This document shows, one piece after another, positions 29,149-40,500 of a stretch of DNA of 64,000 nucleotides. The notes beneath the pieces were generated by a model. It searched no databases, was not told the origin of the DNA, and was given only the letters and a program-made list of their open reading frames with translations. The stretch comes from Pseudomonas sessilinigenes (GTDB lineage: Bacteria; Pseudomonadota; Gammaproteobacteria; Pseudomonadales; Pseudomonadaceae), in NCBI RefSeq assembly GCF_003850565.1, contig NZ_CP027706.1, positions 5,146,001-5,210,000 of the forward strand, given 5' to 3'. A program made the translations under genes and the position numbers. How positions within the stretch are numbered: position 1 is the stretch's first letter; each line of letters begins with the position of its first letter.

Positions 29149-31530
29149 GTGACCGATCTACTCAATCGCCTCGCCGATGGTTGGCTAGCGCTGCCGGTGC
29201 TCGAGGTCCTTGACCAACATGGCGTGCTGCGCGCCCTGGAAAGCGCGCCCGACGGCATCAGCGCCCGCAGCTTGGCCCGGGCCTGCGCCGCCAACGAGGG
29301 CCAGTTGCGGGTGGCCTTGCGTCTGTTGCTGGAGCTGGGATGCGTGGTGCAGCTGGCCAACGATCACTACGGGCTGACGCCAGGGATGAGCATTCGCATC
29401 CCGGCCTGCGCCGGCGCGCTGATTCGCCTGTCGCTGCCGCAGTTGCTGGGCGAGCCTGCCGGCCACGAACTGCGCTCCTGGCTCGAGCGTTCCGCTGGTG
29501 GCTGGGAAAATGCTCCCGAGCCGATGGCGACCTGCCTGGACGGGGCACTGCTGGCACCGTTAGTGATGGCGCTGGAACAGGCCGGCGGCGCGCAGGTCTT
29601 GCAAGAGCAGGGGGCTAGCACCGGAGGGCCGGCCACAGGGCTGTCCAGTGCGGTGCTGGAGGCGCTGCGCCGATACTTCGAGCAACGTACCTGGGGATAT
29701 TGGCAAGGCAACGGTTTTTGCCTGAACGATGCCGGCCGTGCACTGCTGGAAGGCACTGCGCAGTTGCGCGCGAGCCTGGCCTGGCAACCGCTGCCGGGCC
29801 AATTGCAGGTACTGCTGTTCGGCGATGCCAGCTCGATCCAGGAACCCAAGGAGGAAGATGCAGGTTCTTGGCCGACCGAGTATCTCGCTGCGTTCGAGGC
29901 TGCCGTCGTCGCTCGATTCGACCAACAGCCGCTGGAGCAACAACCAGGTTATCTCGTCGAGGTGGGCTGCTCCGAAGGGGCGTTGCTGCGTCGCCTGTAC
30001 CTGGCCATCGCCAATCACAGTCGGCGTGGCCAGCACCTCGAGCGCTACCCGCTGCGGCTGATCGGCGTCACGGCCAGCAGCAAGCAGCACGCCCGGGGGC
30101 AGCAAACCCTGGAAGGCCTGCCGCACCTGTTATTGACCGGTGACGTCGGCGATCCCCAGGGGCTGCTTGCCAGCCTGGGCGCCAACGGTATCCGCGACCT
30201 GGAGAACATCCTCTATATCCATGCCTTCCAGGAACATCGGCGGGCCTGGCAGCCGCCAGTCTCGACCCGGGGCATCGACGACCAGCGCCATGCGCGCCCA
30301 AGCAGTGTTCATGTGGATCGGCATGGAGCCTGCATCGAACCGGCGGCAGCCTTGCAGGGCCTGGTCGAACATCTGGCCCGCTGGCAGGAAATCACCACAC
30401 ACCACGGCCTGATACTGCTGGCCGCCCATTGCCTGCACCCTGGTAGCGCGCAACAGCATGCCCGGCGCAGCGGGGCGCTGCATCTGGACGCCAGCCACGG
30501 TTTTGCCGGGCACCAGCTGTTCGAGGCCCCGGTGTTCCTGCTGGCCGCGGCGCAAGCCGGATTGTTTCCGGATCGGGCCGTGGCCCAGGGCTTGCCCCGT
30601 GGCGAGTTGTTCACCCAGGCCAGCCTGAATCGTCTGTTGCCACGGCATTACCGTATCCACCACCCATTACCCAGGGACTTGCCACGGCTGCGAGAACTGG
30701 AGCTGGCCTGCTGGCCCAGCGGGCTGGGGGCTACCGAAGCGGTGTTGCAGCGCCGGTTGGAGCTCTACCCCCAAGGCCAACTGGTGCTCGAGTACCAGGG
30801 GCAGCTAGTGGCGGCGATCTATTCCCAGCGCTTGGCGGCGGTCGAGCAGCTACGCCACAGCGATTGCTTTCAGGTCGAGGCTTTGCATGATCCGGCCGGC
30901 CCCGTCGCACAGCTGCTGGGTATTTGCGTGCACCCGGAACACCAGGGCGAGGGGCTGGCCGATGAGCTGATCGATTTCACGCTGGTATACCTGGCCAGCC
31001 TCGACGCAGTGCGCAACGTGGTCGGGGTGACGCGCTGTCATCACTATGACGCCCGCCGAGCTGACGCCTTGTCGCTCAAGGACTACATCCGCCGCAGGGA
31101 CGAGGTTTCCGGGCGCTTGCTCGAACCCATGTTGTGGTTTCACGAAAGTCATGGCGCGCAGGTGCGCGAGGTACTGGAGGGCTATCGGCCCGGCGATGCG
31201 GTCAACCGCGACGCCGGGGTCCTGGTGGAATACCCCGATGTGCGGAACATGCCCCCGCCACTCAAGACAACGGCAGCGCCATCACTGGCCGTCCCGTCCG
31301 GACAGTGGCCGCAGGTGGTAGGCCAATTGCTGCTGGGGGTGTTGGGCGAAGCCCGGGCCGAGGCCTACGGCGAGCACGTGCCATTGATGGAAATGGGCCT
31401 GACTTCGTTGCAGATGCTCGATTTGCGCCATCGCCTGGCGGAGCGCCTGGCCAGCCCGCTGCCGGCCACGTTCTTTTTCCAGCACGGGACCCCGGCGGCG
31501 ATCATCGCCTATCTGCAAAACCACAGTGCC
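29149..31530 (+). other. PKS1 loading module: AprA-type MT - GNAT - ACP
   Basis: The N-terminus has a winged-helix-like region and a SAM-methyltransferase fold ('VEVGCSEGALLRRLY'). The 'ILYIHAFQEHRRAWQPP' and 'HGFAGHQLFEAPVFLLAAAQAGL' stretches align with the starter MT of AprA, SxtA and GphF. A GNAT-like decarboxylase follows ('LGICVHPEHQGEGLADELIDF', 'VVGVTRCHHYDARR', 'YRPGDAVNRDAGVLVEYP'), then a starter ACP ('MGLTSLQML'). In relatives this set gives acetyl, propionyl or isobutyryl starters depending on how many methyl transfers occur. Metal ligands look partly diverged (EH for the usual DH), so MT activity is uncertain. Confidence 0.75.
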
Positions 31531-34500
31531 CCGGCCCACGAGCGAACCAGGCACGCGCCTGCGCCGGTAGCCGAGCCGGCGCCTTGTGCTCCCGACCCCG
31601 GGGGCATCGCCATCGTCGGTGTGGGCTGTCGCTTTCCTGGCGGCGCCTCTTCACCGGAGCGTTTCTGGAGCCTGTTGCAACAGGGCATCGATGCGGTTGG
31701 TCAGCGGGATGGCCCGGACGACGAGCTGGAGCGCGGTGGTTTCATCGAGGGCGCGCAGGAGTTCGACCCACGTTTCTTTCGTATTTCCCCCAGGGAAGCG
31801 CAGCTGCTCGATCCCCGGCAGCGGCTGTTGCTGGAAACCGCCTGGGAGGCACTGGAGCAGGCGGCGATCGCGCCAAGCAGTTTGCGTGGTTCCAGTACCG
31901 GGGTGTTCGTCGGCCTGATGGGGCATGGCTATGACTTGCTCTTGCGGCAAACGGGGCAGGGGCACGAGTCCAGGCCGGCCTTCACCACCGGCAATGCGGC
32001 TTCGGTCGCGGCCGGGCGTCTGGCGTATTTCTTCGACTGGCATGGGCCGGCGCTGTCGGTGGACACCGCTTGCAGTTCATCACTGGTGGCGGTCCACCTG
32101 GCCTGTGAAAGCCTGCTGGGCGGCAAGTGCGAGGTGGCCCTGGCCGGTGGCGTGAACCTGCTGCTGGATCAGGCGGAGTCCGAGGCCTTCCGCGCTGCCG
32201 GCATGCTCTCGCCGCGGGGCAGTTGCAGCACCTTCGATGAGGCCGCCGATGGCTATGTCCGGGGCGAAGGCTGCGGGCTCCTGGTGCTCAAGCGTCATGC
32301 CGACGCCCTGGCTGCCGGCGACCCGATATGGGCGGTCATCCGAGGCAGTGCGATCAATCACGATGGCGCCAGTGCCGGGCTGACCGTGCCGAACCAGTCG
32401 GCCCAGCGTGGGGTCATCGAAGCCGCGCTGGCCCAGGCCGGCCTGGCCCCGCACCAGGTGCAGTACCTGGAAGCCCACGGCACCGGCACTCGCTTGGGCG
32501 ACCCGATCGAGGTGCAGGCCGCCGCCCAGGCATTGGGAGCTGGCCGGCAAGCGCAGCGTCCGCTGCTGCTCGGCTCGGTCAAGGCCCAGCTCGGGCACCT
32601 GGAGGCCGCCGCCGGCGTGGCGGGGCTGATCAAGGTCATTCTTGCCATGGGCAAGGGGCAGATCCCCGGGCAACTGCACTTTCGCTCACCCAACCCGCAG
32701 GTGGACTGGGCCAACCTGCCGGTGCAGGTGGTCGATCGGCCTCGCCCGTGGTTCGCCGGCCGGCGGATTGCCGGCGTCAGCAGCTTCGGTTTCAGCGGCA
32801 CCAACGCCCATGTGCTGCTGGAAGCCTGTGAACCACCGCCACCTGCTGTAGCGAATATTGCTGAGCCAGTGCTGATCCTGCTTTCGGCGCGGACCCGGGA
32901 CCGCCTGCTGGCCAGCGCCGAACGCTTGCGCGCGGTGGTGGCGGATGGCCGCTTTGCCCCAGCGCAGTTGCGCGATATCGCCTACACCCTACAGGTTGGG
33001 CGTGAGGCCATGGCCCATCGTCTGGCGTTGCTGGCCCGTTCATTGCCGGATCTGGCCAGCAAACTGGCAGGGCTGGGCCAGCCCGGGGTCGAGGCTGGCG
33101 AGCTGTGGCTGGGCGAAGCCTCCCAGGATCACCCGCCGCCTGCCGATGCCCCGGCCAACGTAGCCCAGGATCGGCTGCAAGTCCTGGCGCAACGCTGGGT
33201 CCAGGGAGCCGTCGTGGACTGGACGCAACTCTACACAACACCGTTGCCACGCCGGATCGACTTGCCGACCTATCCGTTCGCCCGCCAGCTCTGCTCGGTA
33301 TTGCATGGAAGCACAACAGGGAGCATCACTATGGAGCGTCAACCCCCACAGTCGCCAACCACCGCCTTCGCGGGCGGCTCGTCCCAGTCCGGGCTCGATG
33401 ACGGCAAGCCGCGCAAGTTGCAGTTGCGCGCCCTGGAGGATGGACCAGCCATCGAGCCCCCGGCGGCGCAGGAGCAGGCAGAGCCGGTAGCCGCGCAAGA
33501 CTCGCCCATGGCCGCCCAACCGGTCGCAGCGGCCCGTGCCCCGGAGCTTGCCCCCCATGTGCAGGCCGAGCGGCGCGCGCTACTTGAGCGCGAGCTGACC
33601 ACCAGCCTCGCCGCCGCGCTGTTCCTCGATCCTGGCGAGATCGGCCTGGATCATTTGTTCGTCGACCTGGGCCTGGATTCGGTGATCGGTGTCGAATGGG
33701 TCCGTGATCTCAACCGGCGCTATGGCCTGGCGCTGAACGCACCGGTGGTTTATGAGCATTCCAGCGTCAGGCGCATGGCCGCCCTGGTCGAGCAGGCCTT
33801 GCAGCCCAAGGCGCCGATCCAGGTTCAAGGGCCATCGGCTTCGCTTGCCCCGCAGCCGACTGTCGCCAGGGCTGCGGCCAGCCCAGAACCGCCTGCACAA
33901 CCAGAGATGGCGCAAATACCAGCCGCGCCTGCACCTGGTGCGGCCGGGAGCGCAACGGCCAGCGAAGGTATCGCCATCATCGGCATGTCCGGGCGCTATC
34001 CGGGAGCACCGACGCTGGATGCCTACTGGGACAACCTGGTGGCCGGTCGCGACTGCGTCGAGGAGATCCCGCCAGCGCGCTGGAGCATCGACGACTACTA
34101 CGATCCCGAGGCCGGCAAGCCGGGCAAGACCTACAGCAAGTGGCTGGGCCGGCTGGATGACATCGACTGTTTCGATCCGTTGTTCTTCAATATCTCGCCG
34201 GCAGAGGCGGAATGGATCGACCCTCAGCAGCGCCTGTTCCTGGAGGAGGGCTACAAGGCCTTCGAGGACGCGGGGTATCCGCCGCAGAAATTGAGCGATG
34301 CCCGCTGCGGGGTGTACCTGGGCATCATGGGCCCCAGTGAATACGGCTGGCTGGCCCAACAGCAGCGCGGCGCGGCGGAAATCACCGGCAGGAGCGAGGC
34401 GATAGCCGCCGCGCGCCTGGCCTATTTCCTTAATCTCAAGGGGCCGGCGCTGCTGGTGGACACCGCTTGCTCGTCGTCCCTGGTGGCCACGCACCTGGCC

Positions 34501-37500
34501 TGCCAGGCGCTGCGCAGCGGCGAAGTGGATGTGGCCCTGGTGGGCGGCGCCACCCTGTACCTGTCGCCCGAGATATACATGAGCATGTGCCAGGCCGGCA
34601 TGCTCTCGCCCACGGGCAAATGCCGGACCCTGGACAACGCCGCCGATGGCATCGTGCCCGGCGAGGGCGTCGGCGCCCTGGTACTCAAGCGCCTGGCCGA
34701 TGCCGAGCGCGATGGCGATCGTATTCACGGAGTGATCGTTGCGTCGGGCATCAACCAGGATGGCAAAACCAACGGCATCACTGCGCCCAGCGCCAGCAGC
34801 CAGATCGCCCTGGAGCGCGAGGTGTACGCCCGCCACGGCATCGATCCGCGGAGCATCTCCTATGTCGAGTTGCACGGTACGGGAACCAAGCTGGGCGACC
34901 CGATCGAGCTGACAGCCCTGGATACGGTGTTCCGTGAGCGGACCGAGCAGCGCAATTTCTGCGGCCTGGGTTCGGTCAAGAGCAACATCGGCCATACCAC
35001 GGCAGCAGCCGGGGTCGCCGGGGTGCACAAGGTACTGCTGCAGATGCGCCACCGTGAACTGGCACCGACTCTGCACTTCGCCACGCCGAACGAGCATTTT
35101 GATTTCGCCCGCTCGCCGTTCTTCGTCAATACCCACCACCAGGGCTGGCTAGTCGCCGCTGGCCAGCCGCTGCGCGCGGCGGTCAGCGCCTTCGGCATCA
35201 GCGGGACCAATGCCCACGTGGTGATCGATGCCTACCAGCCGGCTGTCGTACCGCCGGCCGCCGAGGCGGGTGCCCCGGCGCTGCTGGTGCTGTCCGCGCA
35301 ACGCGCTGACCGTTTGCAGGAATACGCCAAGGCACTGTTGCAATTCATCGAGCAGCAACCACGACTCGACCTGGCGGCCCTGTCCTACAGCCTGCAAACC
35401 GGCCGCGCGGCCCTGGGGCAGCGGCTGGCCTTCGTCGCTACCTCGCTGGAACAGGTACGCCAGGCGCTGGGCGACTTCATCAGCGGTACGCCATCGGCAT
35501 GCCTGCTGAGCGGCGAAGTGGCGACGGCCAAAGACGCCGCTTCGGTGTTGGCCGGCGAGGAGGAGTTCCAGCAGCTGTTGGTCAGCCTGTTGGAGAAACG
35601 GCGCCTGCAGAAGCTGGCCGAACTCTGGGTCAGAGGGGTGGTGATCGACTGGTCGTGCTTGTATGGCGCCGATCGTCCGCGCCGCTTGTCGCTGCCGACC
35701 TATCCCTTCGCCCGGGAGCGCTATTGGGTAACGCCCCAGGCGGCGTCCGGCTCATTGCCAGATGAGCGGGCGGTCCTGCACCCATTGCTCCACTGCAATA
35801 GTTCGACCCTGCACGAACAGCGCTACAGCACCCGACTCTCGGGTAAAGAATGGTTCGTTCGCGAACACCGGGTGGCCGGGCAACCGGTGGTGCCGGGGGT
35901 GGTGCAACTGGAGTGGGCCCGCGCAGCGGCGGCCCTGGCCAGCGAACTGCCAGTGGGGCAGCCGATGGTGCTGGAGGAGGTGGCCTGGTTGCGCCCGCTG
36001 GTGGTCAGCCAGCCGCTACTGGTGCATATCGGCCTGGTCGAAGAGCCGGGGCGCGGGGTCCGTTATGAGATCCATAGCGGCACCGGCGCGCAAAAACAGC
36101 TTTATAGCCAAGGCTGGGTGCGCCCCGCGAGCGGGCAACCAGCGCCGCAGGTCGACCTGGCCGCCGTAGGTGCCTCATGCGAGTCGCGGGTGGACGCAGC
36201 GAGCTGCTATGCGCGCTTCACCGAACAGGGCCTGGAGTACGGCGTGGGGTTTCGCGCCCTGAAGGAACTGCGCAGCGGCCCCCTGACAGCGTTGGCGAGC
36301 CTGGCTGTGGCCAGCGCGGCGCCGGGCTATACCTTGCCGCCATCCCTGCTGGATGGCGCATTGCAGGCCGCTACTGGCTGGTTGGCCAAACCGGCGCTGC
36401 AACTGCCATTTGCCGTGACCCGGGTCGAACAGTGGGGCCCGCTACCGGACTTGGCATGGGCGGTGGTGCAGCGTGCCAGCGGGGAGCAGGGCGCAGGGCA
36501 GAGCTTCGATGTCGACCTGGCGCACGCCGATGGCCAGGTTGCGGTGCGCCTGAGCGGCTTTTGCTGTCGCACGCCCGCGCAACCAAGGCTTGCGGGAGAG
36601 CTGACCCTGGCCCCACGTTGGCAAACGCTAGAGGCCGTGAAGACCATCGCCGATACCCAGGACCAGCACCTGTTGGAAGTTCCAGAGGCGATCGCTCGCC
36701 AATGGGGCACGCCCGATGGGGCTGCAGCCTGTGCCAGCTGGTTGGGCGCCTGGGCCGGGTTCGACCATCTGCTCTGGCATGTGCCGCAGGGTCAGCCCGG
36801 GGTCGCACGAATCGGCCTGCAACTGGTCCAGGCGCTTTTGGCCCTGGACTACGGTAGCCGGCCCCTGGCGTTGACGGTGGTCACCCGCCAGGCGCTGCCT
36901 GTTCTGGCCACAGAAACCGGCGATCCAGAACAGGCCAGTGTCCACGGGCTGATGGGTTCGGTGGCCAAGGAATATAGTCATTGGCAGGTGCGCGTGCTCG
37001 ACCTCGCCGGCCAGGACTCATGGCCTTCCGCGCAGGCTGGCCCGGATGTGCCAGAACTGCCGGGGGAAACCCTGGCCCTGCGCGACGGCCAATGGTATCG
37101 CCAGCGCCTGGTGCCCTGCGTACTGCCGGACGTCGTCGACAGCGGGCTGCGCGAACGGGGGGTCTACCTGATCCTCGGTGGTGCCGGCGGTCTGGGCACG
37201 GTCTTCAGTGAATACCTGATCCGTCGCTACCAGGCCCAGGTGATATGGCTGGGCCGCCGTGAGGCCGATGAGGCGATCGAGGCGCAACGGACGCGCCTGG
37301 GCAGCCTTGGCCCCACGCCGCTCTACCTGCGGGCGGACGCCAACGACCGGGCGGCGCTGGAAGCCGCCGAGCAGACCGTTCGCCGCCGTTATGGCGCGGT
37401 GCATGGCGTGGTGCACGCCGCCATCGTGCTGGAGGATCGCGGCGTGGCGCAGATGGCCCCGGGGGTATTCGATGCCGCGCTACGGGCCAAGGCGGCCACC

Positions 37501-40500
37501 AGCGAGAACCTCGATGCGGTGTTCGGCCGGCAAGACCTGGATTTCATGCTGTTTTTCTCATCGATGCAAAGCTTCATCCGCGCCCCGGGCCAGGCCAACT
37601 ACGCCGCCGGTTGCTGCTACGCCGATGCCTTTGCCCTGGGCCTGAGGGAACGGCCATACCCGGTGAAGATCGTCAACTGGGGCTATTGGGGCAGTGTCGG
37701 CATAGTGGCCAAGGCCAGCTATCGGCAGCGAATGGAGGCGGCCGGGATCGGCTCGATCGAAGCACCACAGGCCATGGCGCTGCTGGAGCGCCTGCTGGCC
37801 AGCCCACTGTCACAGCTGGCGTTCTTCAAGGCCCGACATGCGCAAGCTGCGAGCCAATGGGCAGTGGCGGACGATCGCCAGTTGCAGATCAGCGCGCCGG
37901 TGGCCCCGGTGATCTTGAATGGCGACTCCTCGCTCGGCCTGCCACAGCGGGCGGCCCCGGTGCTGGCCGAGTTGGAGCGTAGCCTGGCGCAACTGCTACG
38001 CAATCTGCTGGCCCATCAGGGCTGGGAGCATGGCCCTGCAGGCTTGGCTTCGGCCTACGTCGGTTGGCGCGAGGATGCCCTGCGCCTGCTGGACGCCAGT
38101 GGCCAGGCGCAGGCGGCGACGGACTGGCCTGGCGCCTGGCGACAATGGGAGGTCGACCGCGAGCGCCTGCTGCAAGGCCCCGACCAGGCTGTGGTGCACA
38201 ACCAGATCCGCTTGCTCGATGCCGTGCTGCCGGCATTGCCCGGAGTACTGCGTGCAGAGTGCGCGGCCACCGCAGTGCTGTTCCCGGGCGGGAGCGTGGA
38301 GCGGGTGGAGGGTATCTATCGCGGTCATCCGCTGGCCGACTACTTCAACGCCGTGCTGGCGGAACAGCTGCAGGCCTATGTGGCACAGCGCTTGGCCGCT
38401 GATCCCCAAACGCGGTTGCGGATCATCGAGATCGGCGCGGGAACCGGCGGTACCAGCTCACGGCTGTTCCTGCACTTGGCGCCCTATGCGCAGGCGATCG
38501 ACGAGTACTGCTACACCGATGTGTCAGAGGCATTCCTGGCCCACGGGCGTGAGCAGTACGGGGAGCAGGCGTCGTACCTGCGTACTGGCAACCTGGACAT
38601 AGAGCGCGATCCACGCAGCCAGGGCTTCGAACCCGGGCACTACGACGTGGTGGTAGCGGCCAATGTCCTGCATGCGACGCGAGACATCCGCCGCACCCTG
38701 CGGCACGTCAAGAGCCTGCTGCGGGGCAATGGCCTGCTGTTGCTCAACGAACTGACCCGGGCCAGCCTGTTCACCCACCTGACCTTCGGCTTGCTCGATG
38801 GTTGGCGAATGGCGACTGACGTTGCGTTGCGGGTTCCCGGGACCCCGGCATTGGCGCCATCGACCTGGCGGCACGTACTGGAGCTCGAGGGTTATGGCTC
38901 GCTGAACCAGCCGGCGGCAGCGGCCCATGGCCTGGGCCAGCAAATCGTCACCGGCATCAGCGATGGGGTGATCGAGTTCCAGGGCGAGGCGGCGCGGCAA
39001 GCAGGGCATGAGAGCGGCGACAGTGCTGCCTGGGAAACTCGCCCAGCAAGCCCGGCGCCGAGCTCGCAGCCAACGGACTTGGCGCAAGAGCGCGGGATGC
39101 CGGTGCGCCAGGCGATCCACGAGGCGCTGTTGGAAGTGCTGAAACTCGACCGCGCCCGGGTGCAGGAGGACCAGGCCTTTGCCAACTACGGTGTGGACTC
39201 GATCACCGGCATCACCTTGATCAACGCGCTCAACCAGAAGCTCGGTCTGCGCCTGCCGGTCACGGCGCTGTTCGATTTTCCGTCGATCAAGGCGCTGGCC
39301 GAGCATATCCAGCGCACGTACCCGTCCCTGGAACAACAAACCAGCCGTACCGAGGCGCCTGCAGCCAGGTGGCCGGTGCCGCCAGTGGCCGTAACCGAGC
39401 CCAGACGCCGGCGCGCACCGGCCAGCGCCGAGCCTGCCCGGGTCGAGGTACTGCCATTCGCCGAGGGGGTGGAGCAAGTGCCGCAGGTGTGCCGGCAATT
39501 GCGAATCGAGGGCCCGGGGCGGATCGATGAGCTGCAACCTATCGAAGCGCCCTTGCTGCCGTTGGGGCCGGACGAAGTGCGGATCGCAGTACGCGCCTTC
39601 GCCCTGAACTTCGGCGACCTGTTGTGCGTCAGCGGCCTGTATCCCACCCAGCCGCCATATCCCTTCACCCCGGGTTTCGAGGCCAGCGGCGTGGTGCTGG
39701 AGGTGGGGGGAGAGGTGTCGCGGGTTGCGCTCGGCGATGCGGTGTTCGCCTTGGCTGGCGAAGCCTTGGGTGCCCACGCCAGCGTCATGACCTGCCCCCA
39801 GGACCGGGTGTTCGCCTTGCCGCAGGGGCTGTCGTTCGAGGAAGCCTGCGCGCTGCCGGTGGTGGCCTTGACCATGATCGCCAGCTTTGCCCGGGCCCAG
39901 GTCAAGCCCGGCGAGCGGGTACTGATCCAGACCGCCACCGGCGGCACCGGGTTGATCGCCGTACAACTGGCGCAGCATGCGGGGGCGCAGGTCTACGCCA
40001 CCGCCGGCTCCCAGGAAAAACTCGACTACCTGGCCGGGCTGGGGGTCGCCCACCGGATCAACTATCGCGAAGAGGACTTCGAGCAAGCAGTGTCGCGACT
40101 GACCCAGGGCCAGGGCGTGGACGTGGTGATCAATACCCTGGCCGACGATGCACTGCAGAAAGGCTTCAATTGCCTGGCTCCTGGCGGGCGTTATGTCGAA
40201 CTGGCGATGACCGCATTGAAATCGGCCCGCAGCATCGACCTCTCACGGCTCAACGACAACCAGTCGTTCATCAGTATCGACCTGCGCAAGCAGACCCGGG
40301 ACAACCCGGTGCTGCTGCAAGAGTTGGCCGATGAAATGACCAGGTTGCTGGAGGCTGGGGTGATCCGGCCCACCTTGAGCCGGGTCTTCGCTTTCAGCGA
40401 GGTGCAGGACGCCTACCGCTGGCTGGCTGACCGGCGCAACATCGGCAAGGTGGTGGTCCGGGTGCCGCAAGCGACAGTCGTTCCGGAGCCTGCGCCGCAG

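Noticed and set aside
33580-35139. Large minus-strand frames opposite the PKS genes (also 38524-40086, 40243-41661 and 52830-54497)
   Set aside because: All are complements of conserved KS, KR, MT or ER domains in the real reading frame.
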